The notes below the pieces were generated by a model. The model saw nothing but the letters and a program-made list of their open reading frames with translations. It searched no databases and was not told the DNA's origin. From CADEED01 sp035525785 (GTDB taxonomy: Bacteria > Pseudomonadota > Gammaproteobacteria > Steroidobacterales > Steroidobacteraceae), in the NCBI GenBank assembly GCA_035525785.1, contig DATLDQ010000021.1, positions 20,453 through 84,452 on the forward strand: DNA of 64,000 nucleotides. Reading direction: 5' to 3'. Made by a program: the position numbers and the translations under genes. Shown here piece by piece: positions 58,538 through 64,000 of the stretch. The first letter of the stretch is position 1, and each line of letters starts with the position of its first letter.

Positions 58538-59167
58538 ATGCTCGAACAGGTCATCAAATTTTTCATCGTGTTCTTCGTGGTCGTCGAGCCCATCTCGCTG
58601 ATCCCGGTGTTCTCGGGCCTCACCGAAGGCGCGAGCGACAGCTACAAACACAAGATGGCCCTGAAGTCGGTGTTAGTCGCAAGTCTCATTCTTCTCATAT
58701 TCGCGCTCGTGGGTGCCGGCTTTCTCGATGCCATGGGTATCTCGATCAACTCGTTCAGGATCTTTGGCGGCCTGTTGCTCTTCCTCATCGCGCTGGAGAT
58801 GGTCTTCGCACGCGAGTCGGGCACACGCACCTCGAGCGACGAGAAGGTGGAAAGCAAGAAGCGCGCCGACATCTCGGTTTTCCCTCTTGCGTTTCCGTTC
58901 ATGGCCGGCCCTGGTGCGTTGACCACGCTGCTGCTCGCTTTCGGGCCGATTCCGGTGACGGAGCATCCGCTGCAGTTCACGCTGATGTTCCTGTGCGCGC
59001 TGGTTGTCCTCGCCACCTGCCTGCTGGCGATGCGGGTTGCCGGGCCACTCATGCGGGTGATCGGCGTGACTGGCACCAACGTGGCGAACCGCTTGTTTGG
59101 CGTGGTACTGGGCGCGCTGGCAGTGCAGTTCGTAGTCGACGGCTTACGCGCGAGCTTCAATCTCTGA
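58538..59167 (+). CDS. MarC family integral membrane protein
   Basis: The protein has 209 aa from the ATG at 58538, where the family's usual start lies ('LEQVIKFFIVFFVVVEPISLIPVFSGLTEG'); an ATG 18 codons upstream is possible. Six hydrophobic helices are seen, with 'FPLAFPFMAGPGALTTLLL' as another family motif. MarC/YchE proteins are inner-membrane proteins of unsettled function; they are not part of the multidrug-resistance regulation proper. Confidence 0.9.
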   Translation: MLEQVIKFFIVFFVVVEPISLIPVFSGLTEGASDSYKHKMALKSVLVASLILLIFALVGAGFLDAMGISINSFRIFGGLLLFLIALEMVFARESGTRTSSDEKVESKKRADISVFPLAFPFMAGPGALTTLLLAFGPIPVTEHPLQFTLMFLCALVVLATCLLAMRVAGPLMRVIGVTGTNVANRLFGVVLGALAVQFVVDGLRASFNL

Positions 59168-59258
59168 TCCACTGACGGCCATCCTGCGGATGGGCCGACC
59201 GCGCGATCGATGGGCCGGGACATCTAATGCATCTGTCGAACGTGTTCACAGGTGCGAG

Positions 59259-59663
59259 ATGTCCAAGTCCAAGAGCAAGGTGATCAAGGTCCCGAAGCGC
59301 GTTGCCGGTGTGAAGATTCCGAAAGCGGTCCGGAAAGGCCCAGTCCTGCAATTCGTGAATTCCGCCGCGGGCAAGCTGCTGTTGGCCGAGGCGATCAGCG
59401 CGGCGCTCGGCGCGATCGCCTACAAGCACGGGAAGTCGGGAAAACTCGAGGATGTGGTCGGGGACGCAAGGGACCGGCTGAACCACAGTGCGGCACGGTT
59501 GAGTCATGCCTTCGCCGCGGGTGTGCGCGCGTTCCGCGAGGCGCTCGGCGAGGACCCGGATGATACCGGTCGTGACGCCGACTCCGGGTTGGACGACGAG
59601 GGCCCGTCCGCGTCAAAAAAAAGTTTCCGGCGGTCGTCCGCGGCGCCGCCGAGCCCGGGCTGA
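59259..59663 (+). CDS. hypothetical protein, basic N-terminus
   Basis: The protein has 134 aa from the ATG at 59259; 23 codons of frame upstream have no good start. The first 25 residues are Lys-rich ('SKSKSKVIKVPKRVAGVKIPKAVRKG'), followed by a helical part containing 'SAAGKLLLAEAISAALGAIAYK' (a possible weak membrane or amphipathic helix), and an acidic, disordered end. I do not recognise a family. Confidence 0.5.
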   Translation: MSKSKSKVIKVPKRVAGVKIPKAVRKGPVLQFVNSAAGKLLLAEAISAALGAIAYKHGKSGKLEDVVGDARDRLNHSAARLSHAFAAGVRAFREALGEDPDDTGRDADSGLDDEGPSASKKSFRRSSAAPPSPG

Positions 59664-59733
59664 ACGCGGCGCCATGGCCCGCGCGCTCGAGATGGGTGCG
59701 TGAGAGTTGGTCGGCAGCGCCGAGTTTGCCAGA

Positions 59734-60417
59734 CTAACTACGCTGGAAGGCGAGATCCCAGACGCCGTGACCCAGGCGCGCACCGCGCTTCTCGAAGCGC
59801 GTGGGCGCCCGCTCATCGGGCCTCGGCACCCAGTCTCCGGCGGCTGACAGGTTGCTGAAACCGGTGCTGGCACTCACGACCTCGAGCATCTGGTGCGCGT
59901 ATTCCTCCCAGTCGGTTGCCAGGCGGAACACTCCCCCCGCTCTGAGACGCGATGCGACCAGTTCGACGAATGGCGGCTGGATCAGCCGCCGCTTGTGATG
60001 GCGCTTCTTGTGCCAGGGGTCGGGGAACAACACCAGCACCTCATCGAGTGACGCCGGCGGAATCTGTTCGCGAAGCACCTCGACCGCGTCGTGATCGCTG
60101 ACGCGCAGATTGGAGAGCTCGCGGGTCTGCGCCAGCATGAGCAGGTGCCCCACGCCCGGACGATGCACTTCGACGCCCAGGTAATCTCGCTCCGGATGAG
60201 CGGCCGCAAGATTCGCCAGGTGTTCGCCATTCCCGAAGCCGATCTCGAGCGTGCGCGCCGCATTGCGGCCGAACAGGGCCGGCAGATCCAGCGGCGCTGG
60301 CGTGTATTCCATGCCGAAGCGTGGCCACAGATCCTCGAGCGCACGCGACTGGCCCGCAGTCATGCGCCCCGCGCGCATGACGAAACTGCGGATCGGGCGC
60401 TTCATCGATTCATTCAT
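59734..60417 (-). CDS. trmB: tRNA (guanine46-N7)-methyltransferase
   Basis: The protein has 227 aa from the ATG at 60417. The upstream frame continues over the nucleosidase gene and is rejected. It has the SAM motif 'TLEIGFGNGEHLANLAAAHPERDYLGVEVH' and the TrmB signature 'LVLFPDPWHKKRHHKRRLIQPPFVE'. It makes m7G46 in tRNA variable loops. It starts 2 nt after the stop of the nucleosidase gene, on the same strand. Confidence 0.96.
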   Translation of the reverse strand: MNESMKRPIRSFVMRAGRMTAGQSRALEDLWPRFGMEYTPAPLDLPALFGRNAARTLEIGFGNGEHLANLAAAHPERDYLGVEVHRPGVGHLLMLAQTRELSNLRVSDHDAVEVLREQIPPASLDEVLVLFPDPWHKKRHHKRRLIQPPFVELVASRLRAGGVFRLATDWEEYAHQMLEVVSASTGFSNLSAAGDWVPRPDERAPTRFEKRGARLGHGVWDLAFQRS

Positions 60418-60419
60418 TT

Positions 60420-61025
60420 CTACACCAACGGAAGCAGGAGCTCGCGGTAGACGCGTTCGAAGGCGATCGCAGCCGCGTCCAGCGCAGCCTCCCAGTTTGC
60501 GGCCGAATCGACATCCGCGCCATCGGTCACGTACTTGATGCTGGTGAAGCGCGCTCGCTCGGTGAGGCAAACCCGCGCGAGCGCGAACGCTTCCATGTCC
60601 ACCACGTCGCCACCGACGGAATGCAAATGGGTCGCGAAGGAATCCGCCGTCGAGCACAGGCGCTGGGGCAGATGCGCCAGCACCGGGGTGAATTCGATGA
60701 CGGCCGGCGCGTCGTCGAAGGGCGTGACGCCCGGCGCGAATCCGAGGCCGCTCACGTCCATGTCCCGCTGGGCGAAGCTGTTGCAGACGACGAGCGTGTG
60801 GGTGAGCACCTTGCGACTGCCCGCGGTGCCCAGGTTCACCACCAGCGGCAGCGGACTTCCCGAGGCGCGGATCTCGGCCAGGCGCCTGGCCAGCGCGGCC
60901 GCCGCATTCACCTTGCCCACCCCGGTGTACAGCAGGTCGGCCCCGGCCGCCTCGAGCCGGCCGCGGGATTCCTGCGGCAGGGCCATCACGATCAAAAGTC
61001 GTCCGGGCGGTTTCGACGCGGTCAT
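60420..61025 (-). CDS. MTA/SAH nucleosidase-like phosphorylase superfamily protein
   Basis: The protein has 201 aa from the ATG at 61025; the open frame upstream crosses the tRNA gene and is rejected. Landmarks of the PNP_UDP_1 superfamily are 'LYTGVGKVNAAAALARRL', 'LVVNLGTAGS', 'DVVDMEAFALARVC' (ribose-binding Met-Glu) and 'IKYVTDGADVDS' (catalytic Asp). It may cleave methylthioadenosine, S-adenosylhomocysteine or a related nucleoside. It is co-transcribed with trmB, which produces S-adenosylhomocysteine. Confidence 0.82.
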   Translation of the reverse strand: MTASKPPGRLLIVMALPQESRGRLEAAGADLLYTGVGKVNAAAALARRLAEIRASGSPLPLVVNLGTAGSRKVLTHTLVVCNSFAQRDMDVSGLGFAPGVTPFDDAPAVIEFTPVLAHLPQRLCSTADSFATHLHSVGGDVVDMEAFALARVCLTERARFTSIKYVTDGADVDSAANWEAALDAAAIAFERVYRELLLPLV

Positions 61026-61054
61026 GGGTTGGGTTATTCTCGTCGCCCGCGAGC

Positions 61055-61128
61055 GCGGGTGTAGTTCAATGGTAGAACTGTAGCTTCCCAAGCTACTAAC
61101 GTGGGTTCGATTCCCATCACCCGCTCCA
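61055..61128 (+). tRNA. tRNA-Gly (anticodon CCC)
   Basis: The acceptor GCGGGTG (61055-61061) pairs with CACCCGC (61118-61124), followed by T and CCA encoded in the DNA (61126-61128). The D arm is TAGTTCAATGGTAGAAC, the anticodon stem GTAGC/GCTAC with loop TTCCCAA gives anticodon CCC, and the T arm has GTGGG-TTCGATT-CCCAT. It stands alone between the nucleosidase and methyltransferase genes. Confidence 0.96.
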
Positions 61129-61297
61129 CGTTCCTTCTCGTTGTTAGAGTGCGGCCGCAGCTGGCGTCGCACTCGCGCTTCGGCTGATCGCGAAATTCTT
61201 CCGGCGCGCCGACGCAGAGTGACGGATCTTACTCGTGGCCGAACGAGCGGGGATTCATTAGCATGCCATCCCCCGAAATAGACGAGAGGGATCCTCC

Positions 61298-62143
61298 ATG
61301 AGCTTCCGAATACTGGCCGCCGGCGCCGCGCTCGGCGTGTTGATGTTCTCCTCGGCAAGTTTTGCCGCCGAAATGAAGTCGGACAAGGCCATCGAGACCG
61401 CTGTCGCCGGCGACTGGCGCAAGCCCGAAGCCAAGGCCCGCGATCACGAGCGGCACCCTTCCGAAGCGCTGACGTTCTGGGGCCTCAAGCCCGGTATGAC
61501 CATCCTGGAGCTCCAGCCCGGTGGCGGCTGGTGGACGGAAATCCTCGCGCCCTACGCCCGTCTCAACAAGAGCGAGTTCTACGCGACGGCGGCGGACATC
61601 GACGACCCGAAGACTTCCGAGGGTGCTCGCAAAGGTCGCGCCGAATTCGCCGCCAGGTACGCGGACGAGGCCGTCTACGGCAAGGTCAATCTCGTCAATT
61701 GGGGTTCGAACGCCAAGCCGCTGCCGGCTGACAAGTTCGACTTCGTGCTGGCCGCGCGAGTGTTTCACGGCTGGGTGCGGCAGAAGACCGCCGAAACCAA
61801 TCTGGCCAATCTCTACAACGGCATCAAGCCGGGCGGCGTGCTCGCCGTCGAGCAGCACCGCGCACCGGCGGGCCAGGATCCGTCCGTGTGGAACGGCTAC
61901 GTCGACGAGGCCTATGTCATCAAGACCGTGGAAAAGGCGGGCTTCAAGCTCGACAAGAAGTCGGAGATCAACGCGAATCCGAAGGACACCAAGGATCATC
62001 CCTTCGGCGTCTGGACGCTGCCGCCGACGCGCCAGTCTTCCGAAGACGGCAAGCCGGTCGACGCTTCGTTCGATCGCGCCAAGTACGACGCCATTGGCGA
62101 GTCCGACCGCATGACCCTGCGGTTCATCAAGCCGAAGAAGTAA
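61298..62143 (+). CDS. secreted class I SAM-methyltransferase-like protein
   Basis: The protein has 281 aa from the ATG at 61298, with GAGAGGG upstream. A signal peptide ends near residue 23 ('FSSASFAAE'). The rest looks like a Rossmann methyltransferase of the COG4798 type: 'GMTILELQPGGGWWTEILAPYA', 'KFDFVLAARVFHGWV', 'YNGIKPGGVLAVEQHRAP'. Export of a SAM-type enzyme is odd, since SAM is cytosolic; the protein may have another role or ligand. It lies 9 bp before the DUF502 gene. Confidence 0.82.
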   Translation: MSFRILAAGAALGVLMFSSASFAAEMKSDKAIETAVAGDWRKPEAKARDHERHPSEALTFWGLKPGMTILELQPGGGWWTEILAPYARLNKSEFYATAADIDDPKTSEGARKGRAEFAARYADEAVYGKVNLVNWGSNAKPLPADKFDFVLAARVFHGWVRQKTAETNLANLYNGIKPGGVLAVEQHRAPAGQDPSVWNGYVDEAYVIKTVEKAGFKLDKKSEINANPKDTKDHPFGVWTLPPTRQSSEDGKPVDASFDRAKYDAIGESDRMTLRFIKPKK

Positions 62144-62152
62144 GAAGCCAGG

Positions 62153-62731
62153 ATGAAGAAGATAGGCAGCATTCTCCTCAAGGGGCTGGTGACCATCCTG
62201 CCCATCAGCCTGACGGTGTATTTCGTCTACTGGCTGGGCGTCACCACCGAGGGTCTGCTGTCGAAGCCCATCAAGCTCATGCTCGGGGTTTCGAACTACT
62301 ACCCCGGCATGGGCCTGGTGATGGGCTTCGCGTTGCTGTTCATCGTGGGCCTCGCGGTGAATGCCTTCCTGGTACGCCGACTGCTCGGCCTCGGGGAAGA
62401 GCTGTTGCTCCGCGTACCCGTGGTCAAGACGGTGTACAGCGCCATCCGCGACATGACGCGGCTGGTGAACACCGACAAGAAGAAGGGCGATCTCGATCGC
62501 GTGGTCACGGTCGATGTGGGTCTCGGCAGGCTCATCGGCTTCGTGACCCAGGAGCACGCCAAAACGCTCGGCATAGGCGGCGGCGACGATCTCGTCGCCG
62601 TCTATCTACCGATGAGCTACCAGATCGGCGGGTACACCGTGTACCTGCCGAGAAGCAAGGTTACCGAGACCGATCTCACCGTGGAGCAGGCGATGAGGAT
62701 CGTACTCACTGGCGGTGTGCGGGGTAGGTGA
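62153..62731 (+). CDS. DUF502 domain membrane protein
   Basis: The protein has 192 aa from the ATG at 62153 (GCCAGG upstream). Two N-terminal membrane helices ('GLVTILPISLTVYFVYWLGV' and 'GLVMGFALLFIVGLAVNAFLV') are followed by 'RVPVVKTVYSAIRDMTRLVNTDKKKGDLDRVVTVD', the core of DUF502. Function is unknown. It is likely co-transcribed with the secreted methyltransferase-like gene. Confidence 0.9.
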   Translation: MKKIGSILLKGLVTILPISLTVYFVYWLGVTTEGLLSKPIKLMLGVSNYYPGMGLVMGFALLFIVGLAVNAFLVRRLLGLGEELLLRVPVVKTVYSAIRDMTRLVNTDKKKGDLDRVVTVDVGLGRLIGFVTQEHAKTLGIGGGDDLVAVYLPMSYQIGGYTVYLPRSKVTETDLTVEQAMRIVLTGGVRGR

Positions 62732-62749
62732 GGGGAACGGTGTCGCGGT

Positions 62750-62982
62750 GTCGCGGCGAGCATCGCCCGCGCCTCGATGAGGCTCGCTTTTCGCCGGGTC
62801 ATTCAGGTTGTTGTTTGGACGAGATTCGGGCCGCCGCCATGCGGTGCGCGGAAGACACCTGATCAGTGTGTTGGGTTGCGGTCGTCTAGGCTTCCCATTG
62901 GTTCGGAGAGCGGCTTCGTGCCTTGCGGATTGGGTGCCCGGCCCGCTCGCCTCATCGAGGCACGTGCGCTGCTCGCCGCGAC
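62750..62982. repeat. MITE-like element L with 38-bp terminal inverted repeats
   Basis: Terminal repeats at 62750-62787 and 62945-62982 are inverted copies with few mismatches. The 157-bp core between them is repeated, inverted and nearly identical, in element R (63160-63324). Open frames in it translate to low-complexity, poorly folded sequence on both strands, so I do not call a protein. The length and ends suggest a non-autonomous mobile or repeat element. Confidence 0.6.
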
Positions 62983-63127
62983 GCAGGCTCGCCGTCCTTC
63001 CCGGCGCGCTGCCCGTTCCGGATTGGATAAGACAAGAGTCGCCAGACTCCGATGCCTCTTTTCTTGTCCACTTTTCCGGACCCCAACCGGAGCGTGCGGT
63101 GAATCTGGGCAAGCCGTCGAACGAAGC

Positions 63128-63357
63128 GGCGCGCGGTGGACGCATGCGCATGTATGAGTGAGCGGGCCGGGGCACCCCATTCGTAAGGCACGAAGCCGCT
63201 CTCCGAACCCATGGGAAGCCTAGACGACCGCAACCTAAACCACTGATCAGGTGTCTTCCGCGCACCGCATGGCGGCGGCCCGAATCTCGTCCAAACAACA
63301 ACCTGAATGGCCCGGCGAAAAGCGAACTCATACATGCGCATGTGGCCATCGCGCGCC
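63128..63357. repeat. MITE-like element R, inverted relative to element L
   Basis: Imperfect inverted ends of about 32 bp lie at 63128-63159 and 63326-63357, the inner 16 bp being exact. The core is the reverse complement of that of element L, with about 95% identity by eye, but the terminal repeats are different in sequence. The 145 bp between L and R are unique. No transposase gene is nearby. Confidence 0.6.
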
Positions 63358-63401
63358 TCCTCGCTCCAACGCCCTCCACCGCTCCAAGCGGGCCCCGCCT
63401 C

Positions 63402-63668
63402 CTACCCGCCGGCCTTCTTTACGTCCGCATAGCCCAGTTTCTTCAGCTCCTCGACCAGCCGGTCGCGATGATCGCCCTGGATCTCGACGACGCCGTTCTT
63501 CACTGTCCCGCCCGTGCCGCACTTCTTCTTGAGCGCGCTGCATAGTTCCTCGAGCTGCGGTCCCGGCAGTGGCACGCCCTTGATCGCGCTCACGCCCTTG
63601 CCGCCGCGATGCGCGGTCTCTTTCCAGATGCGGATCGCAACGGGCTTGCCGGGTGCTCCAGGCTTCAC
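63402..63668 (-). CDS. SUI1/YciH family translation initiation factor-like protein
   Basis: The protein has 88 aa from a GTG at 63668 that overlaps the stop of the upstream gene (GTGA). It is a single SUI1 (eIF1-like) domain: 'VAIRIWKETAHRGGKGVSAIKGVPL', 'LKKKCGTGGTVKNGVVEIQGDHRDRLVEELKKLGY'. The first 20 residues of E. coli YciH are missing. The bacterial YciH family acts on translation initiation. It is co-translated with an ABC-F ATPase. Confidence 0.88.
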   Translation of the reverse strand: MKPGAPGKPVAIRIWKETAHRGGKGVSAIKGVPLPGPQLEELCSALKKKCGTGGTVKNGVVEIQGDHRDRLVEELKKLGYADVKKAGG

Positions 63669-64000
63669 GTCCTTCCCGCGCCAATCTTCGACGCCAGCGC
63701 GTCCAGCTCCTGCCAGCGATCCATGCCATTGGAGATGAGCTTCTCGAGCTCCGCCACGCGCTCGCTGTCGCTGCGCATCTGGTCGGCCCCCGCGCGATGA
63801 TAGTCCGGCGCGGCGATGCGCCCATGCAGCTCCTGCTGCTCGGCCTCCAGCTTCTCGAGATCGCCGGGCAGCGACTCGAGCTCGCGCTGCTCCTTGTAGC
63901 TCAGCTTGCGTTTCGGTTGCGCGGGCGCCGCAGCGACCGGCACTGCCGCAACCGCCGCACGCACCGGCGCGCCCTGCGCTTCGCGCGGCGGCGGACGTTG
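63665..64000 (-). CDS. ABC-F family ATPase, C-terminal part (partial)
   Basis: Only the last 111 codons lie in the window, and the gene runs off the right edge. The visible part is a proline/alanine-rich linker followed by the coiled-coil C-terminal domain 'KRKLSYKEQRELESLPGDLEKLEAEQQELHGRIA' of the Uup/YheS-type ABC-F proteins, which bind ribosomes or DNA junctions. ATPase motifs are not in the window. Its stop overlaps the start of the SUI1 gene. Confidence 0.82.
   Translation of the reverse strand, partial: QRPPPREAQGAPVRAAVAAVPVAAAPAQPKRKLSYKEQRELESLPGDLEKLEAEQQELHGRIAAPDYHRAGADQMRSDSERVAELEKLISNGMDRWQELDALASKIGAGRT

Noticed and set aside
62606..63379. Frame of 257 codons on the minus strand through the inverted elements and the end of the DUF502 gene
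   Set aside because: It runs antisense to DUF502 and through both repeat cores, with the same peptide appearing on the opposite strand; best explained by the repeats.

Overview
The window is GC-rich, densely coded bacterial chromosome. Gene content and order point to a gammaproteobacterium of the Xanthomonadales/Nevskiales/Steroidobacteraceae kind: ftsY-ftsE-ftsX followed by rpoH with a clear RpoH box, rpmB-rpmG next to radC and divergent from coaBC-dut, rsmD-coaD, pyrE, ampG, trmB, a DUF6763 protein, and many TonB-linked or secreted proteins. The family assignment is an inference from gene order and composition. No phage, plasmid backbone, CRISPR array or rRNA operon is visible; one tRNA (Gly, CCC) is present.

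Region by region. 1-4.9 kb: end-cut YihY/BrkB membrane protein, two SnoaL-like paralogues on either side of a DUF4184 membrane protein, small secreted proteins and a YciI protein with a lysine-rich tail. 4.9-5.9 kb: a GNAT acetyltransferase behind what looks like a complete translational attenuator (promoter, leader peptide with Tyr-Tyr-Ser-Trp, antiterminator, terminator). 5.9-16.3 kb: envelope and stress-type genes, including two paralogous lipoproteins, a secreted amidohydrolase, a membrane-anchored XRE regulator, a class-C beta-lactamase-like hydrolase, LemA-DUF2207 and a TonB-C-like protein. 16.5-23 kb: TonB-dependent receptor, alpha/beta hydrolase and MFS transporter on one strand, with a histidine kinase and an AraC regulator on the other. 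23-31.4 kb: lipoprotein, GH5 mannanase-like enzyme, hybrid histidine kinase, SMP-30-like lactonase, TIGR02466 oxygenase, hydrolase-rhomboid pair. 31.4-31.9 kb: a gene-free structured stretch ending in a strong terminator, a candidate non-coding RNA or riboregulatory leader. 31.9-35.2 kb: response regulator and kinase resembling the pair of proteobacterial dedicated sortase systems, with two tiny divergent genes. 35.2-40.5 kb: ExbD, GST, acyl-CoA dehydrogenase, Mpo1-like, thioesterase, OmpA lipoprotein, methyltransferase.

40.6-61 kb is mostly housekeeping: rpoH (its promoter overlain by a CIRCE/HrcA operator), ftsXEY, a Pla-1/cef-type lipase, rsmD-coaD-ggt, an AlkA-like glycosylase, mutM, rpmG-rpmB, radC, coaBC-dut, pyrE, ampG-Rieske, MarC, trmB and an MTA/SAH nucleosidase-like gene. 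61-64 kb: tRNA-Gly, a secreted methyltransferase, DUF502, a pair of inverted MITE-like elements, a SUI1/YciH protein and the C-terminus of an ABC-F ATPase cut by the window end.

Most striking for follow-up: the attenuator before the GNAT gene, the ORF-free structured RNA candidate at 31.43-31.80 kb, CIRCE control of rpoH, and the MITE-like inverted pair at 62.75-63.36 kb.
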